64,000 nt of DNA from Lachnospiraceae bacterium NK4A179 (GTDB lineage: Bacteria > Bacillota > Clostridia > Lachnospirales > Lachnospiraceae), in assembly GCA_000421045.1 (NCBI GenBank), contig ATWC01000001.1, positions 186,001 to 250,000 of the forward strand, read 5' to 3'. The notes under the pieces are model-generated. The model ran no database searches. It saw only the letters and a list, made by a program, of their open reading frames with translations, and was not told the origin of the DNA. How positions within the stretch are numbered: position 1 is the stretch's first letter; each line of letters opens with the position of its first letter. Position numbers and translations under genes: made by a program. This document shows positions 8,805 through 16,655 of the stretch, piece by piece.

Positions 8805-9539
8805 TTAAGAATTGGAAACACTTACAAGGTAATCGAGATATAACCTTATAAGCTCATCCCCAAAGCACATTGACAATATGCCGCCGGCAGACAGATACGG
8901 TCCGAATGCAAGCACATGTTCCTTTTTGGAAACAGCCATTATGATGCTGTGTATCACAGAACCGAGTATGGCTCCAAGCCCCATCACCAAAAGTATCTTC
9001 TTCCACCCTACCAAAAGTCCAAGCGCGGCCATCAGCTTTATATCTCCACCACCCATCGCCCTTCCTTTGCTGAAAAAAGCAATGAGGAAAAAAATCCCGC
9101 TCACAATAACAGCCCCGATAAGGTAATCGAGAAAATGATCCAGGTCAGTCAACAAGCGGATCACCCCAAGAGCTGCAATGATAATATCATACAGCGGAGG
9201 GATTTCAAATATTCTGATATCAACATACGACAATCCGGTAAGCGCTATAGCCGCAAGACAATACAGTACGATTTCAAAGATCACCGGGGCAGTGTAATTT
9301 TCCCGTGACAGACCGGTTCCGAATGCAAATATAAGCACCCCACAGATCGCAGAGACGGGAATGATAAACGACTCAGGACTTTTGATCTTCCATTTGTACT
9401 TTTTCCGTATCTTAACCGGATCATTTTCATCTTCTTCCGGTCCAAGGAGAACACGGTAACCGGAATATGCGGCCGCAGGTACTGCTGCCAAACCACAGGC
9501 AACAAATACAGCAGCACATAATACAATATTATAAAGCAT
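8805..9539 (-). CDS. pilD: Prepilin peptidase, short form without zinc cysteines
   Basis: 244 aa, about seven hydrophobic segments. Both catalytic aspartates of the aspartyl prepilin peptidase family are visible: SYVDIRIFEIPP near residue 110 and MGGGDIKLMAALG near residue 165. The usual cytoplasmic loop with two CxxC pairs, associated with zinc binding and N-methylation in PilD/GspO, is absent; in its place is a charged loop at about residues 30-55 (PEEDENDPVKIRKKYKWK). The enzyme should cut prepilins after Gly(-1). Methylation cannot be predicted. It lies downstream of pilC, with a terminator in the gap. Confidence 0.88.
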   Translation of the reverse strand: MLYNIVLCAAVFVACGLAAVPAAAYSGYRVLLGPEEDENDPVKIRKKYKWKIKSPESFIIPVSAICGVLIFAFGTGLSRENYTAPVIFEIVLYCLAAIALTGLSYVDIRIFEIPPLYDIIIAALGVIRLLTDLDHFLDYLIGAVIVSGIFFLIAFFSKGRAMGGGDIKLMAALGLLVGWKKILLVMGLGAILGSVIHSIIMAVSKKEHVLAFGPYLSAGGILSMCFGDELIRLYLDYLVSVSNS

Positions 9540-9564
9540 AATATATTCCTTATTAGGTCAAAAA

Positions 9565-9590
9565 CCGCCTGCGGAATGTACCGCAGGCGG
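9565..9590 (-). terminator. Terminator between pilC and pilD
   Basis: Perfect 10-bp stem ccgcctgcgg / ccgcaggcgg with a 6-base loop, followed on the minus strand by TTTTTGACC. It lies just after pilC. pilD must be reached by read-through or from a weak promoter in the 50 bp between. Confidence 0.85.
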
Positions 9591-9611
9591 CAGAAATGAC
9601 ATTGATTATTA

Positions 9612-10823
9612 TTATGACAGAGCGTCGTACAGTGTGAACATAGGCTGGAATATAGCCACGCACATGTAGCCGACGATAACAGCCATTACAACTATGATGG
9701 CAGGCTCGAGAATGGTCATCAACTGTTCGGTAGCAAGCTGAACATCTTCTTCATAGTACTGTGCAACGTTTTCAAGCATGGCTTCAATATTACCGGTCTC
9801 CTCACCGATAGCAACCATATGAACTACCATGGGAGGGAAAAGACCGCATGACTGAAGAGGCTTTGAAAGAGGAACACCGCGGAGAACCTGATCTTTAGCA
9901 TCTTTCATCGCTCTCTTGTAAAGAAGGTTTTCCATTGAACGGCCTGTAATATCGATCGCATCAACCATCGGAACACCTGCGCCGAGAAGTGTGCAAAGAG
10001 TACGACCAAGACGTGCACAGGCACTCTTTGTCTTTACAGGTCCGATAAAAGGAAGCTTTATCGCAAGAGAACTGGTAACTTCTTTTCCTGATTCAGTAGC
10101 AGCATACGCTTTCCATCCAAATACAAGGATAACTACTATAATAGCACACAGCCACCAGTAAGCAAGAAGGAAATCACTTATGTGTATCAGTATCATTGTG
10201 GATGCAGGCATTTCAACATCCAGATCTGCGAACATGTTCATGAATGTAGGTACAACGAACATCATCATCGCAACCAGAACGCCGATCATAACAACTATAA
10301 GGATTATAGGATATGTAACAGCTTTCTTAACAGCCTGCTGTAATGCAGCATCCTTTTCGAACTGTATTGACATACGATCGAATGATTTATCAAGCGATCC
10401 GGATGCTTCACCTGCTTCAACCATGTTGGTAAGCATTTCAGGGAAGACACCACTCTGCTTTCTCATCGACTTTGCCAGAGTTTCACCTTTAGAAATATCA
10501 AGATGAACTGCGTTGATAGCATCTCTGAGTGCAGCATTTTCAGTCTGATCTGCCAGCATTCCGAAAGCTTCAACAACGCTTACACCGGCCTTATTAATGG
10601 ATGCAAACTGATGTGAAAAAAGAGCCAGATCTCTGGGTGTAACTTTTTTGGCTTTGTTTAGTAATACCAGTGGTTTATTAAATCCGGTAGCTTCATCACA
10701 CTGAACAACAACATTCTTGTCGTTCTTGAGCATGGTCATAGCCGCATCTCTTGACTTGGCTTCGAGCGTGCCCTTTTTTTCTTTGCCTGCCGGTGTTATG
10801 ACCCGGTAATTAAATGTTGCCAT
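9612..10823 (-). CDS. pilC: Type IV pilus platform protein PilC
   Basis: 403 aa with the two-domain layout of PilC/GspF: a small N-terminal domain (about 1-60), then two repeats each made of a cytoplasmic helical bundle (for example LFSHQFASINKAGVSVVEA near residue 68) and transmembrane segments (about 165-195, 215-235, 375-395). The second repeat holds RTLCTLLGAGVPMVDAID. PilC couples the PilB and PilT ATPases to pilin insertion and removal at the membrane. It follows pilB by 54 bp. Confidence 0.95.
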   Translation of the reverse strand: MATFNYRVITPAGKEKKGTLEAKSRDAAMTMLKNDKNVVVQCDEATGFNKPLVLLNKAKKVTPRDLALFSHQFASINKAGVSVVEAFGMLADQTENAALRDAINAVHLDISKGETLAKSMRKQSGVFPEMLTNMVEAGEASGSLDKSFDRMSIQFEKDAALQQAVKKAVTYPIILIVVMIGVLVAMMMFVVPTFMNMFADLDVEMPASTMILIHISDFLLAYWWLCAIIVVILVFGWKAYAATESGKEVTSSLAIKLPFIGPVKTKSACARLGRTLCTLLGAGVPMVDAIDITGRSMENLLYKRAMKDAKDQVLRGVPLSKPLQSCGLFPPMVVHMVAIGEETGNIEAMLENVAQYYEEDVQLATEQLMTILEPAIIVVMAVIVGYMCVAIFQPMFTLYDALS

Positions 10824-10851
10824 ATGTTTTTCCCCTTTTCTCTATATTTAC

Positions 10852-10869
10852 ATCCGGACAGCTCCGGAT
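10852..10869 (-). other. Hairpin between pilB and pilC
   Basis: Stem atccgga / tccggat with a 4-base loop in the 54-bp gap. No T-tract follows, so it is not an obvious terminator. It may be an RNA-processing or stability element; no direct evidence. Confidence 0.35.
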
Positions 10870-10877
10870 ATAATATC

Positions 10878-12629
10878 CTATTTCTGTTCAGCCTCTTCGC
10901 TCTCTTCTTCCTTAGCCTTCGAAGCCTCGGTCTGTGCATCCATATCATAGGCCACACGCATCATTTCAGCTATGGATGTAGTTCCCTCAAGCACGTTTCT
11001 GGCGCCTGACATCTTAAGAGTATTCATTCCCTCGGAAACAGCCTGATTCTCAATGATCTCGGCTGTGACAGTTTCATGAAGTATCCTTCTAATACCTGCA
11101 GAGATAGGCATTATCTCATAAATAGCCTTTCGACCCTTATAGCCGTTACCGCACTTTTCACATCCCCCGGGTTCATAAACCGTAACAGCAGTTCCTGCAG
11201 GAAGACCGAGCAGCACAAGTTCTTGAGGAGTAGCCTGATGCGGCACTTTGCAGTCGTTGCAGAGTCGTCTTACCAGACGCTGAGCAATGATACCAACGAC
11301 AGCATCACCTATCATGTAAGCTTCAACACCCATATCGATAAGACGCGTAATGGATGCAGCCGTAGAGTTTGTATGAAGTGTAGAAATAACAAGATGGCCG
11401 GTGATAGACGCCTGAACAGCTATCTGTGCTGTCTCACCGTCTCGGATCTCACCTATCATGATAATATCAGGATCCTGACGGAGAATGGATCTGAGCGCCG
11501 ACGCAAATGTAAGTCCGGCCTTAACATTAACCTGTACCTGATTGATACCTGCAATATTTGCCTCGACAGGATCCTCAACCGTGATTATATTTACTTCGGG
11601 CCTGTTAAGTTCATTCAGAACCGTATAACAGGTTGTTGATTTACCCGAACCGGTAGGTCCCGTAACCAGGATAATACCATGAGGATTGTTCATTATTCCA
11701 TCAAGTTTCTCTTCATCATCCGGATAAAGACCAAGGTATTTCTTTTCCTGAGTAAGACCCTGTTTCTTGGTAAGTCGCATGACGGTCTTCTCACCATAAA
11801 CGGTAGGAAGTATTGATACACGGACATCGTATTCCACGCCATCTACAACATAGGTAAGTCGACCGTCCTGAGGCTTTCTTTTCTCTGAAATATCAAGTCC
11901 GGAAATGATCTTGATACGAGCTGTCATGGCGGAAAGCATAGTCTGCGAGTACTGTGCATCCTCCTGGAGCATACCATCGACTCTGTTGCGGATACGAACA
12001 CTGTGTTCAAGCGGCTCGATGTGTATATCGGACGCTCCCTCACGAACAGCCTGCTGTATCATTGATCGAACGATCTTAACGATAGGAGACTCACCTACGG
12101 TATCCTCTTCTTCAACATTATCATTCTGTGCATACTCAGCTGCATGTTCCTCTTCAAACTGTCTGGCAGCATCAGATGTTTCCTGCTTGCCATACATCTT
12201 GTCCAGATAGATGTTGATCATCTTCTGGGGCGCATAATAAGGTACAACATCAAGGCCTGTTACCATGGTAATATCATCAATGATGGCCAGGTTCATGGGA
12301 TCTGACATTGCAACCTTGATCTCTGTTATACTCTCAAAACCAAAAGGTATGATCTCATGTTTTTTTATGACTTCATCCGAAACCATTTCAATGGCCTTAG
12401 GATCAGCTTCCTTAAGGTCATCATCCGTAGCAAGTTCAAAGCCCTGTGAATTATGCATGAACTTTGCAAAATCAGCATCAGAAACAAAGCCCATAGCCAT
12501 AATGGTCTCGCCAAGCTTTGTCTTAGTATTCTTCTGCTCCTCAAGAGCCTTGCTGAGCTGTTCTTCCGTTATAAGCCCTGCATCAACAAGCTGATCTCCG
12601 AGTCTTTTTCTTTGTCCGAATAATGCCAT
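10878..12629 (-). CDS. pilB: Type IV pilus extension ATPase PilB with MshEN domain
   Basis: 583 aa. Residues 8-32 (RLGDQLVDAGLI..LSKALEEQ) match the first MshEN cyclic-di-GMP-binding motif; residues 39-62 hold a weaker second copy with Lys for Arg (KLGETIMAMGFVS). The ATPase core has Walker A GPTGSGKST (about 324-332), an Asp box, Walker B DIIMIGEIRD near 395 and a His box (STLHTN). The C-terminus has CNDC and CEKCGNGYKG, the zinc tetracysteine of the GspE/PilB family. It powers pilus extension. It lies 25 bp behind pilT and upstream of pilC in the same operon. Confidence 0.95.
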   Translation of the reverse strand: MALFGQRKRLGDQLVDAGLITEEQLSKALEEQKNTKTKLGETIMAMGFVSDADFAKFMHNSQGFELATDDDLKEADPKAIEMVSDEVIKKHEIIPFGFESITEIKVAMSDPMNLAIIDDITMVTGLDVVPYYAPQKMINIYLDKMYGKQETSDAARQFEEEHAAEYAQNDNVEEEDTVGESPIVKIVRSMIQQAVREGASDIHIEPLEHSVRIRNRVDGMLQEDAQYSQTMLSAMTARIKIISGLDISEKRKPQDGRLTYVVDGVEYDVRVSILPTVYGEKTVMRLTKKQGLTQEKKYLGLYPDDEEKLDGIMNNPHGIILVTGPTGSGKSTTCYTVLNELNRPEVNIITVEDPVEANIAGINQVQVNVKAGLTFASALRSILRQDPDIIMIGEIRDGETAQIAVQASITGHLVISTLHTNSTAASITRLIDMGVEAYMIGDAVVGIIAQRLVRRLCNDCKVPHQATPQELVLLGLPAGTAVTVYEPGGCEKCGNGYKGRKAIYEIMPISAGIRRILHETVTAEIIENQAVSEGMNTLKMSGARNVLEGTTSIAEMMRVAYDMDAQTEASKAKEEESEEAEQK

Positions 12630-12654
12630 TTCTGTATGTAGCCCCCTTGAATTA

Positions 12655-13716
12655 TTATCTCAGTTTCTGCTGCATGCCATCAGGATCGACAGCATACTGT
12701 ATAGCCATATCTCTCGTGATCTTACCTTCCTGGAAGAGAGCCGTAAGGGCTTCATCCATGGCGATCATTCCGAGTTTTCTGTTTGTCTGCATAACTGAAA
12801 GCAGCTGATGTGACTTACCTTCACGGATAAGTGCACGTACTGCAGAGTTTGCTATCATAACCTCGAATGCAGCTGCTCGCCCCTGGCCATCTGCGGTAGG
12901 AATGAGCTGCTGGGAAATAACTGCCTCAAGAACGTTGGCAAGCTGAACTCTTATCTGCTGCTGCTGATGAGGCGGGAAAACGTCGATGATTCGGTCGACA
13001 GTAGATGCCGCACCGATGGTATGCAATGTCGAAAGAACCAGATGGCCTGTCTCGGCAGCGGTTATAGCAACGGAAATCGTCTCAAAGTCACGCATCTCGC
13101 CGACGAGGATAACATCAGGATCCTCTCGGAGAGCAGCCCTGAGGGCATTAGCATAACTCATGGAGTCAAATCCTATCTCACGCTGATTGACCATTGATGT
13201 TTTATGAAGGTGAAGATACTCGATAGGATCCTCAAGAGTGATGATATGTGCATCTCTGTGCTCATTTACCATATTGATAACAGATGCAAGAGATGTCGAC
13301 TTACCGGATCCGGTAGGTCCTGTAACGAGGATCAGACCTCTTTTTCTTGTATAAAGATCTACAAAAGCCTGAGGAAGGCCTAACTGCTCAGGGCTGGGAA
13401 CTACAGTATTAACGGTTCGCATTGCCATTGCAACCGAACCTCTCTGACGGAAAGCATTAACTCGATAACGACCTATGGGATCAACTGCAAATGACATATC
13501 CAGCTCACCCTTGCTGTTAAATACTTCTCGCTGATGATCATTCGTTATCGAAAGCATCAGTTCAAGAGTATCATCCGGAGTAAGTACCGGGAACTGCTCC
13601 ATTCTAACAAGATGACCGTTTACACGCATCATAGGAGGAAGCTGCACCGTAAGATGCACATCCGAAGCTTTAGCCTGCTTTGCAACCAGCAATACATCAC
13701 TTATTTTGATCGACAT
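12655..13716 (-). CDS. pilT: Type IV pilus retraction ATPase PilT
   Basis: 353 aa, standard length. N-terminal PAS-like domain (DVHLTVQLPPMMRVNG), Walker A GPTGSGKST at about 133-141, Walker B DVILVGEMRD, His box STLHTIGAA, and the PilT-specific C-terminal motif, here AVRALIRE instead of AIRNLIRE. It drives pilus disassembly and thus twitching and DNA uptake. First gene after the promoter at 13806-13835, followed 25 bp later by pilB. dprA and comM at the right end of the window would fit a DNA-uptake role, but they are 50 kb away. Confidence 0.96.
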   Translation of the reverse strand: MSIKISDVLLVAKQAKASDVHLTVQLPPMMRVNGHLVRMEQFPVLTPDDTLELMLSITNDHQREVFNSKGELDMSFAVDPIGRYRVNAFRQRGSVAMAMRTVNTVVPSPEQLGLPQAFVDLYTRKRGLILVTGPTGSGKSTSLASVINMVNEHRDAHIITLEDPIEYLHLHKTSMVNQREIGFDSMSYANALRAALREDPDVILVGEMRDFETISVAITAAETGHLVLSTLHTIGAASTVDRIIDVFPPHQQQQIRVQLANVLEAVISQQLIPTADGQGRAAAFEVMIANSAVRALIREGKSHQLLSVMQTNRKLGMIAMDEALTALFQEGKITRDMAIQYAVDPDGMQQKLR

Positions 13717-13765
13717 TCCTCTGCCCTCTTTCCTTTAGGTTTTCCCCATCTTATTTGTCGGGAAT

Positions 13766-13784
13766 AAGTGCAATTTGCACACTT
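13766..13784 (-). promoter_or_regulatory. Perfect palindrome in the pilT leader, possible operator
   Basis: gtgcaa-t-ttgcac is a 13-base perfect inverted repeat with flanking partial symmetry (aagtg...cactt). It lies about 20-30 bases after the expected transcript start of pilT. It could be a repressor site or a small RNA hairpin. No T-tract follows. Confidence 0.4.
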
Positions 13785-13805
13785 CGCCCGCATCTAAACA
13801 TACGC

Positions 13806-13835
13806 ATTATATCAAAAAGTGACATATGCTGTAAA
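13806..13835 (-). promoter_or_regulatory. Promoter of the pilT-pilB-pilC operon
   Basis: Minus strand TTTACA, 18-base spacer, TATAAT, giving a leader of about 80 bases before pilT. It sits back to back with the rightward promoter at 13857-13886. Confidence 0.75.
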
Positions 13836-13856
13836 GGGACATTTTTGATGCAGAGC

Positions 13857-13886
13857 TTGTCATAACTACTTATTTTAATGTATAAT
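13857..13886 (+). promoter_or_regulatory. Promoter of the rightward YfhO pair
   Basis: TTGTCA, 18-base spacer, TATAAT. Its -10 overlaps an in-frame ATG at 13878, which rules that ATG out as the start of the following gene. Confidence 0.78.
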
Positions 13887-13925
13887 CCGTTATGCTTTAA
13901 AAAACCTAACCATCGCGGAGATATC

Positions 13926-16655
13926 ATGGAAACGACAACAAAAAAAAACTCTGAATACAGGCAGACCGGCACAACCTGTCTGATTGCCTTTGCTGCCGGC
14001 ACACTGCTTTTTGCAGCCATACTCATTATTAACGGATTTCTTTTTACAAACGGTGGAAGCTTATATTACGGCGATAACTTTTCACAGTATTTCGCATTTA
14101 TAAAATCCTTTCTGAGATCCGTAACCGGTAAACAGAGTTTTGACTATTCATTTTCAATGTATGCAGGATCAGGAACGATACTGACGTATGTCTATTACTG
14201 CTTAAGTCCTTTTAACCTGCTTTATCTTATTCCCGGTATTTCAATAATCACTTTGACTCATATCATAGCATGTCTGAAAGCAGGACTTGCAGCCGCTGCT
14301 TTTGCATTCTACTGTGTTCATTCCCTGAAGAAACCTAAGTCTGTTGCGATATTCTTTTCTATTTGCTACTGTCTTTCCTCATGGGCAGTGACAATGAGCA
14401 TCAACTGCATGTGGGCTGACTCTCTTTATGTGCTTCCTATGCTTATAGCAGAAATAAATGATCTTATAAACATTTCCGTTACTCCCGCTGATGAGGCTCC
14501 CTCAAAAGATTCACTTTCGCCTGCCTTAAGAAATTATCTTCTTCTCACTCTGCTCTATGCTTACCTGTTCCTCACAAATTTCTATATGGGATTTATCTGC
14601 GGCACATTCACCTTTCTTTATTTTATACTTAATCTGGTAACTACCTTTGAAAAGAAACAATCCCTAAAGAAAGCGGGAATATATATATCTTCAGTCATCC
14701 TTGCCGCCTGCATCGATGCGGCTTTCCTGCTTCCTGCAGGAGCCTTTCTTTTTGAACACTTAAAAGGCGCGCAGGCAGATCCTTTTACACAGCTTTCAGC
14801 ATCTATCCCTGATCTGTTAAGCACTCTTTTCGCCGGATCATCAACAGGCCTTGACGGCGGTCTGCCTTATCTTTATTCAGGACTCCCTGTTCTGATGATC
14901 GCACCATTTTATTTCTTCTCTAAGAAGATCACTGTCAGGAAAAAATTAACGGCAGGAATACTGCTTTCGTTTTACCTTTGTGGCATGCTTTCAACCAAAC
15001 TTTATATGTTTTTACATGCCTTCGATAATCCTAATTATTACCCTTTCCGTTTTTCACCCTGCATTGTTTTTCTTATAACGGCTCTTGCTGCTTCAGCCGC
15101 AGACAAGATCACAGACTTCAAAAAGAAAACATTTATCATATACTCCGTTTCTCTCATACTCGCATACTCATTCCTGATCATGTTCCAGGACGTAAGCGGA
15201 TTTAAATCCGTAAGCAGAGATTCGCTGATCTTAAACGCACTGTTCATCACATTATGGCTCGCACTTTATCTGTACAGAAACAAAGAAAAAATTTCTAAAT
15301 ATCTGGTTCCCGCATGCATTATCATACTCAGCCTTGAAATGATATGGAACGCATCAAACAATCTCACTTCTTTTGCAGGCAAGGCCGGGAATGATTCACT
15401 CAGGATAAGCAGCAGTACATTTGATGAATGGTATGAAAATGAAGAAAAAACAGTAAATAGTATAAAAGCGACAGACAACAGCTTCTATCGTGTTCACATC
15501 AACGGCGAGCGTTGCTTTAACGGAGCCTCTCTTTTTGACATAAACACACTTACAAGTTTTGCTTCATATGATGATATAAAGCAGCGTACAGCTCTCGGGC
15601 ATCTTGGTATAAGCAACGCATATCACATGATATTTGATCTGAGCAGCAGACCACTTCCGGAAATGCTCCTTGGCGTAAAATACAAAGCCGATATAAAAGG
15701 ATACAATGGCATATCTGAGAACAGCATTAGTTTAAACAACTACAGTCTTCCTGTTGCATTTACGGTCAGCAGTGATATTGCCTCATATACTTCCGGGGAT
15801 GATCCGTTCGAAAACGAAGAAAATCTTGTAAAATGTATGACCGGAAAGAGTTACGATCTGTACGAAACGATTTCCCCAAACACAGTACTCACATCAGAAT
15901 TCAATACAGACGTATACCCCTTCGGAAATCTCACAGCATATGAAGTAAAGGCAAAAGATGTCACTCCTTCATGGATATGTTATTCAATACCTAAGAAAGA
16001 AGGAAAAAAAGCTCTTGCCTATTTCCATACAAACGGAACATTTTTCAACTCCGGAGCTCCTGAATTCGCTAATGGCTTCAGTGGGCTTTCATGTCCTGCA
16101 AACATATCTTCGGGCGCAGTTATAACGGCATCTGATGATTGCTTCTTTAACAAAGAGAATCTGAACGACAAAGAGGGGACCGAATATACCTACATCCCCA
16201 TTACGATCAATAATGCAGGATTTACTTCTTACACAGTACAGTATATTAATTTTGTATACGCCGATGATTCATTGATCCCTGAAATATATAACGATCTGCT
16301 TCCCGGGGCTATAAACCTTACATCATATACAGACTCACACTTTGAAGGAATTGTTACTGCCTCAGAAGATCGCCCTATTCTTTTCACCTCCATACCTTAT
16401 GATAAAGGATGGACTGCATATGTAGACGGAGCGCCCGCAAAAATATACGTTACAACCGACAACGCTTTCTGTGCTCTTCCCCTTTCTCCGGGCGAGCATA
16501 AGATAATTTTCGCTTATGAAACTCCCCTTTCATCCGAAGGGAGTTCCATAAGCGCTATCGCCGCTGTTATATTGCTTCTCATAATACTTGCCGGCAGCAA
16601 AAAAAATAAAAAGAGTAAAACAGCAGACCAGACAGAGGATAACAATAATGAATAA
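13926..16655 (+). CDS. YfhO-family membrane protein (probable glycosyltransferase)
   Basis: 909 aa. The ATG at 13926 follows GCGGAG with 6-base spacing; an in-frame ATG at 13878 lies inside the promoter -10. About a dozen transmembrane segments fill residues 20-480; the C-terminal half (about 490-870) is extracytoplasmic and ends with the YfhO hallmark IPYDKGWTAYVDG and one last helix. The N-terminal loop has YGDNFSQYFAFIKSF. Bacillus YfhO and relatives are GT-C-fold proteins linked to sugar decoration of lipoteichoic acid; the substrate here is unknown. It overlaps the next gene, a paralogue, by 8 bp, indicating translational coupling. Confidence 0.85.
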   Translation: METTTKKNSEYRQTGTTCLIAFAAGTLLFAAILIINGFLFTNGGSLYYGDNFSQYFAFIKSFLRSVTGKQSFDYSFSMYAGSGTILTYVYYCLSPFNLLYLIPGISIITLTHIIACLKAGLAAAAFAFYCVHSLKKPKSVAIFFSICYCLSSWAVTMSINCMWADSLYVLPMLIAEINDLINISVTPADEAPSKDSLSPALRNYLLLTLLYAYLFLTNFYMGFICGTFTFLYFILNLVTTFEKKQSLKKAGIYISSVILAACIDAAFLLPAGAFLFEHLKGAQADPFTQLSASIPDLLSTLFAGSSTGLDGGLPYLYSGLPVLMIAPFYFFSKKITVRKKLTAGILLSFYLCGMLSTKLYMFLHAFDNPNYYPFRFSPCIVFLITALAASAADKITDFKKKTFIIYSVSLILAYSFLIMFQDVSGFKSVSRDSLILNALFITLWLALYLYRNKEKISKYLVPACIIILSLEMIWNASNNLTSFAGKAGNDSLRISSSTFDEWYENEEKTVNSIKATDNSFYRVHINGERCFNGASLFDINTLTSFASYDDIKQRTALGHLGISNAYHMIFDLSSRPLPEMLLGVKYKADIKGYNGISENSISLNNYSLPVAFTVSSDIASYTSGDDPFENEENLVKCMTGKSYDLYETISPNTVLTSEFNTDVYPFGNLTAYEVKAKDVTPSWICYSIPKKEGKKALAYFHTNGTFFNSGAPEFANGFSGLSCPANISSGAVITASDDCFFNKENLNDKEGTEYTYIPITINNAGFTSYTVQYINFVYADDSLIPEIYNDLLPGAINLTSYTDSHFEGIVTASEDRPILFTSIPYDKGWTAYVDGAPAKIYVTTDNAFCALPLSPGEHKIIFAYETPLSSEGSSISAIAAVILLLIILAGSKKNKKSKTADQTEDNNNE

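Noticed and set aside
13878-13925. Upstream in-frame ATG for the first YfhO gene
   Set aside because: It overlaps the -10 box of the promoter at 13857-13886 and lacks a ribosome site.
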